From contig JAPKHB010000283.1 of assembly GCA_026647295.1 (NCBI GenBank), positions 1 to 5,153 on the forward strand: a stretch of DNA of 5,153 nucleotides, given 5' to 3'. The translations under genes and the position numbers were made by a program. Shown piece after piece: positions 1 to 5,153 of this stretch; within the stretch, counting starts at the first letter, position 1; every line of letters starts with the position of its first letter. The notes below the pieces were generated by a model that did no database searches, had not been told where the DNA came from, and worked only from the letters and a program-made list of their open reading frames with translations. This stretch comes from Planctomycetota bacterium (lineage in GTDB: Bacteria; Planctomycetota; PLA2; JAEUHO01).

Positions 1-244
1 CGACAATCCAAGAAAAACGCAGTTCTGCGTGAGAATGCGATTGCAGCGGGCTCTCGTGGTGCCGTATCTCTACTGAGCATGAGGTCGACGCGGCGCGCTC
101 TGACCGCCCTCCCGGACCGGGCGGGCCCGGCGCGCCGGAGGGGCCGGTGCCCATGAAGCTGTCCATCGCCTCGATATCCGTGCTGTCGACCGCGCTGCTC
201 CCGTCCGTCGGCGGGAGGGGGAAGGCGCCGGCGGGACGCGCTCG
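1..244. other. Left-edge region without a convincing gene
   Basis: No recognisable gene lies here. The first 80 bases are about 52% GC, far below the rest of the window. Frame 1 is open from the window edge to TGA at 154-156 (51 codons), but the translation matches no family I know, so it could be the tail of an unknown gene or chance. An ATG at 153 opens a short frame ending at 416, which overlaps the real mnmA frame and is a shadow. The mnmA frame is open back to the stop at 101-103, but the residues upstream of base 236 do not resemble MnmA. A perfect 6-2-6 inverted repeat sits at 17-30. A TTGCAG (41-46) and a TATCTC (65-70) are only weak promoter-like hexamers. No tRNA or rRNA sequence is recognisable. 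Confidence 0.5.
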
Positions 245-1183
245 TGCTGTGGCGCCGACGACGCGCGCGACGCCCGGGAGGTGGCCGCCCGGCTGGGGCT
301 GCCCTTCTACGTGGTCGACGTGGCCGACGCCTTCGCCGCGGTCCTTGCGGACTTCGAGTCCGCCTACCTCGCCGGCCGCACGCCCAACCCGTGCATCCTG
401 TGCAACCGCTGGGTGAAGTTCGGGCGCCTGCTCGAGATCGCCCGCGGGCTCGGGGCCACGCGCGTGGCCACGGGACACTACGCGCGCGTGGTCCCGGGGC
501 GCGGCGGCCGCACCGAACTGTGGCGCGCGCGCGATGCCCGCAAGGACCAGAGCTACGTGCTGGCGACCCTCACCCAGGAGCAGTTGGCCGCGGCCTGCTT
601 CCCGCTCGGCCAGAGCACGAAGGCCGAGGTGCGGGCCGAGGCCGAGGCGCTGGGCCTGGGCGTCGCGCGAAAGCCCGACAGCCAGGAACTGTGCTTCGTG
701 CCCGCCCGCGGCGGACACCGCGCCTGGCTGCGCGAGCGGCGCCCCACGGCCTTTCGGCCGGGCGTCTTCGAGGACGCGGCCGGCCGCGCCCTCGGACGCC
801 ACGACGGCGCGGCCGGCTTCACGCCCGGCCAGCGCCGGGGGTTGCCCGCCTTGGGCACGCCCCGCCACGTCGCGAAGGTCGACGTCGCCGCCGGCCGGGT
901 GACCCTCGTGGCCCGCGCGGACCTCGAGCACCGCTGGCTGCTGGCCCGGGAGCCCCACTGGGTCTCCGAGGCCCCCTGGCCCTGCGGTGCGACGGGGCCC
1001 GTGGAGGTGCGGATCCGCCACGCCGGCGCGCCCCAGCGCGCCACGCTCACCGTGCTCGCCGGGCCCGCGCTGCGCCTGGACTTCGCGCAGCCGGCGTTCG
1101 CGCCGGCCCCCGGGCAGACCGTCGTGGCCTACGCCGGAGACCGCGTGCTGGTGAGCGCGACGATCCAGGACAGCGGCGCGTGA
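245..1183 (+). CDS. mnmA: tRNA-specific 2-thiouridylase MnmA, 5' end missing
   Basis: MnmA activates U34 of Lys, Glu and Gln tRNAs with ATP and inserts sulfur to make 2-thiouridine, acting in the cytoplasm. Homology starts at the Cys-Cys-Gly encoded at 245-253 and continues to the stop. Numbering from GTG 281, the first start codon available in this frame, family landmarks are TPNPCILCN at 34-42 (C41 is the catalytic Cys equivalent to E. coli C102), ATGHY at 63-67, KDQSYVL at 88-94 and DSQELCF at 133-139 (C138 is the persulfide Cys equivalent to E. coli C199). GQRRGL at 183-188 leads into the C-terminal beta-barrel domains. The N-terminal SGGVDSS ATP pyrophosphatase loop, roughly 45-50 residues, is not found upstream in any frame on either strand. 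Either the gene is broken or the contig is mis-joined near 200-245. Translation from GTG 281 would give 300 residues against the usual 350-380. It converges on the HU gene. The family call is secure; the true 5' end is not. Confidence 0.93.
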   Translation, partial: CCGADDARDAREVAARLGLPFYVVDVADAFAAVLADFESAYLAGRTPNPCILCNRWVKFGRLLEIARGLGATRVATGHYARVVPGRGGRTELWRARDARKDQSYVLATLTQEQLAAACFPLGQSTKAEVRAEAEALGLGVARKPDSQELCFVPARGGHRAWLRERRPTAFRPGVFEDAAGRALGRHDGAAGFTPGQRRGLPALGTPRHVAKVDVAAGRVTLVARADLEHRWLLAREPHWVSEAPWPCGATGPVEVRIRHAGAPQRATLTVLAGPALRLDFAQPAFAPAPGQTVVAYAGDRVLVSATIQDSGA

Positions 1184-1202
1184 GCCACGCCCGCCCCGGC
1201 CG

Positions 1203-1250
1203 CCGCGGGTCGCCCGGGACCGCCCGCGGGGGCCGTCGGACCCGGCGGCC
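1203..1250. terminator. Convergent intergenic hairpins, possible bidirectional terminator
   Basis: Two GC-rich inverted repeats fill the 67-base gap between the converging mnmA and HU genes. The first pairs 1203-1209 with 1223-1229 (7 bp, 13-base loop). The second pairs 1231-1238 with 1243-1250 (8 bp including one G-U, 4-base loop) and abuts the HU stop codon. Neither has a U-tract on either strand, so classical intrinsic termination is uncertain. The call rests on position plus pairing, and GC-rich DNA forms such stems easily. Confidence 0.4.
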
Positions 1251-1526
1251 CTACCCGCCGAGCTTGTCCTTGAGCGCCTTGCCGGCCCGGAAGTTCACCC
1301 CCACCGAGGCCGGGATCTGGATCGGCTGCTTGGTCTGGGGGTTGGTGCCCATGCGCGCCTTGCGTTCGGTCCGGCGGAAGGTGCCGAAGCCCACGATGGC
1401 GACGTCTCCGGAGGCCGTCAGGCCTTCGGTCACGGCGTCCACGAAGGCGTTGAGGGCGCGCTCGGCGTCCGCCTTGCTCGCGCCCAGGTTGCGGGCCATC
1501 GTGTCGATGACTTCAGCCTTGTTCAT
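1251..1526 (-). CDS. HU family DNA-binding protein
   Basis: This is a small histone-like protein that binds and bends DNA as a dimer and helps compact the nucleoid. The product is 91 residues, the normal HU length (about 90). It starts MNKAEVIDTMA and has the N-terminal helix pair (residues 3-38), followed by the signature segment GFGTF at 46-50. The beta-arm reads RMGTNPQT at 58-65, and P63 is the conserved proline that intercalates into DNA. The C-terminus FRAGKALKDKL is typical. The ATG at 1526-1524 is preceded by AGGAGG (complement 1531-1536) four bases upstream, which fixes the start. A sigma70-type promoter lies about 50-80 bases upstream. The gene is monocistronic, converging with mnmA and diverging from the VWA gene. 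It could be called hupB or an IHF-like subunit, but the length and motifs favour HU. The frame stays open far upstream on the minus strand, which is a high-GC artefact and not an extension of the gene. Confidence 0.96.
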   Translation of the reverse strand: MNKAEVIDTMARNLGASKADAERALNAFVDAVTEGLTASGDVAIVGFGTFRRTERKARMGTNPQTKQPIQIPASVGVNFRAGKALKDKLGG

Positions 1527-1530
1527 GGGT

Positions 1531-1536
1531 CCTCCT
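1531..1536 (-). promoter_or_regulatory. Ribosome binding site of the HU gene
   Basis: On the minus strand the perfect Shine-Dalgarno core AGGAGG lies four bases before the HU ATG. It is the strongest ribosome binding site in the window and fits a highly expressed nucleoid protein. Confidence 0.85.
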
Positions 1537-1550
1537 GCGCGGCCCGGGCG

Positions 1551-1564
1551 CCGCCGTACGGCGG
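1551..1564. repeat. Perfect 14-bp palindrome in the HU leader
   Basis: CCGCCGTACGGCGG is identical to its reverse complement over all 14 bases. It lies between the predicted HU promoter and the ribosome binding site, so it falls in the 5' leader of the HU mRNA or just downstream of the transcription start. It could be a dimeric repressor operator. In RNA it could form a 5-bp stem with a GUAC loop. No regulator is identifiable here. Confidence 0.45.
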
Positions 1565-1579
1565 GCCGGGTCCGCCCGG

Positions 1580-1608
1580 ATCCTAGCCAGACGGCCATGG
1601 CGGGCCAA
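1580..1608 (-). promoter_or_regulatory. Predicted sigma70-type promoter of the HU gene
   Basis: Read on the minus strand, TTGGCC (complement 1603-1608, four of six matches to TTGACA) is followed after exactly 17 bases by TAGGAT (complement 1580-1585, four of six matches to TATAAT, keeping TA and the final T). An AT-richer patch (complement 1611-1617) sits just upstream of the -35 box. Transcription would begin near 1573, giving a leader of about 46 bases. Spacing and position are good, and it is the clearest promoter-like element in the divergent region. Confidence 0.55.
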
Positions 1609-1633
1609 TCCGAAAACCAGCCCGGGCCCCACC

Positions 1634-1677
1634 CGGCCCGGCGTGGCCCCCGGGCCCCGGGGGCCCGCGCCGGGCTG
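1634..1677. repeat. 44-base inverted repeat in the divergent intergenic region
   Basis: The inner stem pairs 1645-1653 with 1657-1665 (9 bp, 3-base loop GCC). The outer stem pairs 1634-1643 with 1668-1677 (10 pairs including one G-T), interrupted only by an asymmetric internal loop of T1644 against C1666-G1667. That makes 19 pairs in 44 bases. It lies upstream of the predicted HU promoter and 72 bases before the ATG of the VWA gene. It is not at the end of any gene, so it is not an ordinary terminator. It may be a leader hairpin of the VWA operon or a protein-binding site. Confidence 0.5.
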
Positions 1678-1748
1678 CGCGGCACGCCCGTGCGGTGCCC
1701 GGTGCCCCGGCGCCCCGCGGCGGGCTCCGAGGGGCGGGGGCCGCGCTG

Positions 1749-4055
1749 ATGCGCTTTGGGGCGTGGCGCACCCGCGGCCTGCTCGGAGCCGCGATCCTGG
1801 GTCTGGTGGGGCTCGCCCTGCTCGACCCCCGCTTCCGCTCCTCCGCCCCGCCGGAGGGCGCCGTGTTCGTGCTGGACGTGTCCGAGAGCATGGGGGCGGG
1901 GCGGGCCGAGCCGGAGCCGGGCTGGGCGTTGCGGCGTCCCTGGTTGCTCGTCGCCGACGGCGTGCAGGAGTCGCGCGTGTCGAGCGCGCCGGTCGGGATC
2001 CCGCGCCGCGCCAGCCGCCTGGAGGCAGCGCTGGTGCACGCGGCCGAGCGCTTTCCCGGCGCACCGGTCGTGCTCCTGTCCGACGGGCGCGAGACGCACG
2101 GCGACGCCCGGCGCGGGGCCCGCGCGGTGGCCGCGCGAGGCGGGCAGGTCTACACCGCCGCGCCGCCGCGCCCGGTGGCCGACGTCGGGCTGTTGCGCGC
2201 ACGCGTCGCACAGGACGGCGCGACCGTGCGCGTGGACGCCTGGCTCGTGGCCTCGACGCCGGGCGCAGCCGTCGTCGAACTCCAGCACGAGGGCCGCGTG
2301 GTGGACCGCCGCCGCGCGGCCTGGACCGAGCCCGGCGTGGTCGTGGCCGTGGCCCTGGTCGACCCGGCGCCGGGCGCGGGACGCATGGCCTACCAGGTGC
2401 TCCTGCGCGCCGAGCCCGGCACGCCCAACGACGACCCCGACGACGACCGCCTGGACCTGGTGCGCGCCACCGCGGAGCGCGTGGGCGAGGTGTGGGGAGA
2501 ACTGGCGGCGACGGACCTCGCCGTGCCCGGCGTGCGCCTCCTGCCCCGCGCCGGGCCCGGGGCCCCGGTGCTGGGCGGCGTGGACCTGGTGGTGCTCTCC
2601 AACACGCCCTGGTCGGAGATCGGTCCCGAGGGCGCCGAGCGGCTCGTGCGCTTCGTGGCCGGGGGCGGCCGCCTGCTCGTGCTTGGCGGGCCGGACGCCT
2701 ACGGCCCCGGAGGCTGGGCCCTGACCGCGTTGGAAGAGCACCTGCTCCCGTTGCGCAGCCGGCGGCCCGAGGGCGCCGACCTCGCCGTGCTGCTGCTGCT
2801 CGACCGCAGCGCCAGCACGCACGGGCGCGCGCTCGCGCACCTGCGCGGAGCCGCCGCCCGCGCGGGGCGCGGCGCGGTCCCCGGCGAGCGCCTCGGCGTT
2901 CTCGCCTTCGCGCACGAGCCCGCCGCCGCGCTGCTCGACCCCGGCTGGATCGACGGCGGCGACGGCCCGGCGGCGCGCGAGCGCCTGGTCGCGGCGCTGG
3001 ATGCGCTGGAGGCGCGCGGCGGGACCGACCTGCCGGCCGCGTTGCTCGCCGGCGTCCGCGAACTGGGGGCGCAGGCGGCGCGCCAGCGCCGCCTCCTGCT
3101 GCTCACCGACGGCGACCCCGACCACCCGCCCGACCTGGCCGGGTTGCGCGCGGCGCGCGAGGCGGCCGAACGCGCGCAGATCCGCGTCGGGGCCCTGCTG
3201 GTGGGGGACCCCGCGCTGGCCACCCGCCTGCGCGAGGTGGTCGCGCTCGCGCCCGGTGACGTGGTGGAACTCGAGTCGCCCGACGACCTGCCCGAGGCGC
3301 TGTTGCACTGGGTGGCCCGCGAACGCGGCGAACGCGAGGTCGTCCCGGGACCGGCCGGCGTGGTGGCGCAGACCGACGACCTCCCGCCGCTGGACCTCGC
3401 CGACTTCCGCCCCGTGCGCATGCACGCGCTGGAGGCGGCCCCCGGCGCCGAGGAGGTGTTGCGCACGGTCCCGCACGCAACCGAGGCCCCGCTGCCCTTC
3501 GCCGCGCGGCGTCGGGTGGGTGCGGGCGAGGTGCTGGCGCTGGCCTGGGGCCCCGAGGCCGAGGACCGCTCGCGCTGGGCGCGCGAGGCCGCGCGGCTCG
3601 GCCCGTGGGTCGCGGCGCTCGCCGGGGCCGCGGACCGCGGCCTCCTGGCGGACCTGGACGGCCGCCGCCTCTCGGTGCTCTGGGAGGAGGCCCGGGGGAT
3701 GGGGGCGATCGAGGCCGTCGGCGAGGGGCGCCCGGCCCGGCTCCTCGAGGTGGCCCCCGGGCGCTTCGAGGGCGAGGTGGGCCCCGAGGCCCTCGCCGGG
3801 CATCTGCGGGTACGGGCCGGGCCGCCGTTCGGAGAGAGCCGGCCGCTGCGCCTGCCCGCGCGCCCGCCCCTGGAGCACCTGGGCGCGGGGCCGGACCTCG
3901 GGGCCCTGGACGCGATCGCCCGGGCCGGCGGCGGCCAGCGCCTGATGGCCGGCGTGGAAGTGCCTGCCCCCGCGCCCGCGCCGGGCCCCAGCCTGGCCCA
4001 CGGCTTCCTCCTCCTGGCCGTTATGCTCTTCCTCGGCGAGCGGGCGCTGCGATAG
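1749..4055 (+). CDS. Membrane-anchored double-VWA protein with amidotransferase-like domain
   Basis: The product has 768 residues. Order of parts: Arg-bearing N-terminus and membrane segment at about 10-25; first VWA domain about 38-140 with metal-site motif DVSES at 43-47 and SDG at 111-113; Ig-like beta region about 145-235; class I glutamine amidotransferase-like domain about 262-335, with GGGRLLVLGGP at 305-315 and GPGGW at 319-323; second VWA domain about 344-520 with a complete metal site (D352, S354, S356, T426, D454). A further beta-rich region follows (DLPPLD at 544-549) and a C-terminal membrane segment lies at about 750-763. The positive N-terminus suggests the bulk is exported and anchored at both ends. 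No cysteine is present anywhere, so the amidotransferase-like domain cannot be a Cys-dependent enzyme. VWA domains usually bind protein partners through a metal ion. I chose ATG 1749, next to the membrane segment and preceded by a G-rich stretch (1729-1740), over GTG 1695, which adds a non-hydrophobic extension without a ribosome binding site. It is the first gene of a likely three-gene operon. Exact function and partners are unknown. Confidence 0.88.
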   Translation: MRFGAWRTRGLLGAAILGLVGLALLDPRFRSSAPPEGAVFVLDVSESMGAGRAEPEPGWALRRPWLLVADGVQESRVSSAPVGIPRRASRLEAALVHAAERFPGAPVVLLSDGRETHGDARRGARAVAARGGQVYTAAPPRPVADVGLLRARVAQDGATVRVDAWLVASTPGAAVVELQHEGRVVDRRRAAWTEPGVVVAVALVDPAPGAGRMAYQVLLRAEPGTPNDDPDDDRLDLVRATAERVGEVWGELAATDLAVPGVRLLPRAGPGAPVLGGVDLVVLSNTPWSEIGPEGAERLVRFVAGGGRLLVLGGPDAYGPGGWALTALEEHLLPLRSRRPEGADLAVLLLLDRSASTHGRALAHLRGAAARAGRGAVPGERLGVLAFAHEPAAALLDPGWIDGGDGPAARERLVAALDALEARGGTDLPAALLAGVRELGAQAARQRRLLLLTDGDPDHPPDLAGLRAAREAAERAQIRVGALLVGDPALATRLREVVALAPGDVVELESPDDLPEALLHWVARERGEREVVPGPAGVVAQTDDLPPLDLADFRPVRMHALEAAPGAEEVLRTVPHATEAPLPFAARRRVGAGEVLALAWGPEAEDRSRWAREAARLGPWVAALAGAADRGLLADLDGRRLSVLWEEARGMGAIEAVGEGRPARLLEVAPGRFEGEVGPEALAGHLRVRAGPPFGESRPLRLPARPPLEHLGAGPDLGALDAIARAGGGQRLMAGVEVPAPAPAPGPSLAHGFLLLAVMLFLGERALR

Positions 4056-4086
4056 GGGTGCGCATGGCCGGGCCTCCCGCCGACCG

Positions 4087-4093
4087 AAAGAGG
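4087..4093 (+). promoter_or_regulatory. Ribosome binding site deciding the HEAT lipoprotein start
   Basis: AAAGAGG ends six bases before ATG 4100, an ideal spacing. It touches the in-frame ATG at 4094 directly, which rules that one out. A competing AGGGG at 4054-4058 lies five bases before ATG 4064, so the longer form remains possible. Confidence 0.55.
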
Positions 4094-4099
4094 ATGCGG

Positions 4100-4753
4100 A
4101 TGCCCTTCTCCCTCCTGCGTCGCCGCGCCGCCTGTGCCCTCCTTCCCGGGCTCTCCTTCCTGCTGCTGGCCGGCGCGTGCACAGGGGCGGCGCGCGCCCC
4201 CGCGCCCCGGGGGTCCGCCGGGGCTGCGGCGGCCGCGGGCCGGCCCGGCGACCGCCCCTTCGCCGAACTCACGCCGCAGGCGCAGGCCGACATCGGCATG
4301 CTGATCGGGCGCATCCCGAGCGCCTCGCCCGAGCAGCGCATGGAGATCGCCACGCGTCTCGTGCGCTTTGGCGAGGCGGCGGTCCCGCAGCTGGTGGAGG
4401 GCCTCTCCCACCCCGACCCCTCCGTGCGCATCACCAGCGCCTACCTCCTCGGCCTGCTCAAGGACCCCCGCAGCCTGGACGCGCTGTACCGCGCCCTGTC
4501 CGACCCGCTCGAGGACGTGCGCTTCGAGGCCGGGACGGCGCTGCTCAGGGCGGGGGACGACCGGGCGGTTCCGCTGCTGCTCCACGGGCTCGAGCACCCG
4601 GACCCGCTCGTGCGCGCGCGGGCCATCACCGTGCTCCAGGGCCGCACGGGCAGCACGCTGGACTTCCGTCCGGACGCCACGCCCGAGGATCGCGCCGCGG
4701 CGGTCGCGCGTTGGCGGGCGTGGTACGAGCAGCGGCGCCGGAGGGCTCCGTGA
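4100..4753 (+). CDS. HEAT-repeat lipoprotein
   Basis: The product has 217 residues from ATG 4100. A lipoprotein signal (LLRRR n-region at 5-9, hydrophobic run about 11-26) ends at LAGAC with the acceptor Cys at 27, so the mature protein is probably lipid-anchored to a membrane. The lipobox has A at -3, acceptable under relaxed patterns but not ideal. A low-complexity Ala/Gly/Pro linker (28-50) follows. HEAT-like helical repeats come next: about 82-105, 106-136 (PSVRITSAYLLGLLKDP), 138-168 (EDVRFEAGTALLRAGDD) and 169-181. The tail (about 189-212) has the pattern of acidic residues, then AVARWRAWYE. HEAT repeats form a curved scaffold for protein binding. The gene lies 44 bases after the VWA stop and its stop overlaps the next start, so it is probably co-transcribed with both. 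The in-frame ATG 4064 would add 12 residues before the signal peptide. The enzymatic role, if any, is unknown. Confidence 0.85.
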   Translation: MPFSLLRRRAACALLPGLSFLLLAGACTGAARAPAPRGSAGAAAAAGRPGDRPFAELTPQAQADIGMLIGRIPSASPEQRMEIATRLVRFGEAAVPQLVEGLSHPDPSVRITSAYLLGLLKDPRSLDALYRALSDPLEDVRFEAGTALLRAGDDRAVPLLLHGLEHPDPLVRARAITVLQGRTGSTLDFRPDATPEDRAAAVARWRAWYEQRRRRAP

Positions 4754-5153
4754 CGGCGGGGAGGGCCGGCCGGCGCGCGCTGGCGGCGATCGCGCTGCTC
4801 GGGCTGGCCGCGTGCCAGGCGCCGCCCGGCCCGCAGCGCTTCGTGGGCACGGGCAACCCCTACGAACCCGTGCCGCTCCCGCCACGCGTCCCCATGGTGC
4901 ACCCGCCGCTTCGGGACGCGCAGGCCGAGGTGCGCGAACTCGAAGCCCGCCGCGACCGGGCGCCGGACGACGTGCGCGCGCACCTGGCCTACGTCGCGGG
5001 GCTCACGCGCCTCGGCCGCCGCGCCCAGGCGCGCGCCCACTACGCGGCGCGCGTGCAGGGCCCCGATGCGCGGCCCATCGAACAGGTGATGGCCGCGCGC
5101 CTCATGGGCCGGGGCGGCAGCAGCGCCCTGCGCCGCGTCTACGCCGCCGCGGC
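4750..5153 (+). CDS. Lipoprotein with TPR-like helices, truncated by window end
   Basis: The GTG start at 4750 overlaps the TGA of the HEAT gene (4751-4753) in a GTGA junction, with GGAGGG at 4740-4745 four bases upstream. This is a classic translational coupling arrangement. The frame is open to the window end (134 codons plus two bases). The N-terminus (RAGRR, then a hydrophobic stretch at 10-21) ends in a textbook lipobox, LAAC, with the acceptor Cys at 22. A Pro-rich segment (24-53) follows. Then comes a charged helical region (about 56-118: AEVRELEAR, HLAYVAGLTRLGRRAQARAHYAAR), whose Gly/Ala/Leu/Tyr spacing resembles one tetratricopeptide-like helix pair. I do not recognise a specific family. 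It is probably a third envelope member of the VWA operon; the C-terminal part lies outside the window. Confidence 0.8.
   Translation, partial: MTAGRAGRRALAAIALLGLAACQAPPGPQRFVGTGNPYEPVPLPPRVPMVHPPLRDAQAEVRELEARRDRAPDDVRAHLAYVAGLTRLGRRAQARAHYAARVQGPDARPIEQVMAARLMGRGGSSALRRVYAAA

Noticed and set aside
147..416. 89-residue frame starting with a signal-like MKLSIASISVL
   Set aside because: Most of it overlaps the conserved mnmA frame in another phase and it becomes Pro/Thr/Ser-rich nonsense. I considered whether its start was a frameshifted MnmA N-terminus, but the SGGVDSS loop is not there.
1695..1748. GTG 1695 as the start of the VWA gene
   Set aside because: It would put an 18-residue Gly/Ala/Pro extension before the membrane segment and has no ribosome binding site, while ATG 1749 directly precedes the Arg-flanked membrane helix.
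1643..3259. 538-residue plus-strand open frame
   Set aside because: It is almost entirely Arg/Gly/Ala/Pro and overlaps the VWA gene in another frame. No motifs are visible.
1527..4001. Minus-strand open frame continuous with the HU gene, giving a 916-residue product
   Set aside because: The upstream part is antisense to the well-supported VWA gene, is low-complexity Arg/Ala/Gly, and crosses the HU promoter and ribosome binding site. Only the last 91 residues are real.
2699..4885. 728-residue minus-strand open frame
   Set aside because: It is antisense to the VWA and HEAT genes, its composition is Arg/Pro/Ser/Ala-rich without any domain, and it spans three genes on the other strand. It is a high-GC shadow.
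4441..5040. 199-residue minus-strand open frame
   Set aside because: It is antisense to the HEAT lipoprotein and the following lipoprotein, both of which have signal peptides and ribosome binding sites. No domain is recognisable in it.
1..5153. CRISPR array, tRNA, rRNA, insertion sequence or phage genes
   Set aside because: I saw no regularly spaced repeats, no tRNA-like cloverleaf, no rRNA segment and no transposase or phage protein motifs in the window.

Overview
This 5,153-base window is very GC-rich. A sampled 60-base stretch counts about 80% GC, and the strong codon bias makes spurious long open frames appear in most frames. The layout suggests a diderm bacterium: there are two lipoprotein signal peptides and a large membrane-anchored VWA protein. 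VWA proteins that combine an inactive glutamine-amidotransferase-like domain with a second VWA domain, next to HEAT-repeat proteins ending in a tryptophan-rich 'RWRAWYE'-like tail, are in my memory most typical of Planctomycetota. Myxococcota or another high-GC diderm lineage remains possible. The odd length and the genes cut at both ends suggest a whole metagenomic contig.

Layout. Bases 1-244 hold no convincing gene, and the first 80 bases are much less GC-rich (about 52%) than the rest. From about 245 to 1183 (+) runs most of mnmA, the tRNA 2-thiouridylase, but the N-terminal ATP-binding P-loop part is absent from the sequence where it should lie. A 67-base convergent gap with two GC-rich hairpins follows. 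On the minus strand, 1251-1526 encodes a complete HU-family DNA-binding protein with a strong ribosome binding site and a recognisable sigma70-type promoter. A 222-base divergent region (1527-1748) carries that promoter, a perfect 14-bp palindrome in the HU leader, and a 44-base inverted repeat.

From 1749 onward, three plus-strand genes form a tight cluster. The first is a 768-residue protein with two VWA domains, an amidotransferase-like domain and a membrane segment at each end. The second is a 217-residue HEAT-repeat lipoprotein. The third is a lipoprotein with a TPR-like helical segment that runs off the window end; it starts at GTG 4750 and overlaps the previous stop codon by four bases.

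The three genes look co-transcribed and all three products are predicted to sit in the cell envelope, so they may form a surface or periplasmic protein-protein interaction module. Their function is not known from the sequence. mnmA and the HU gene are ordinary housekeeping genes with no evident link to the module.
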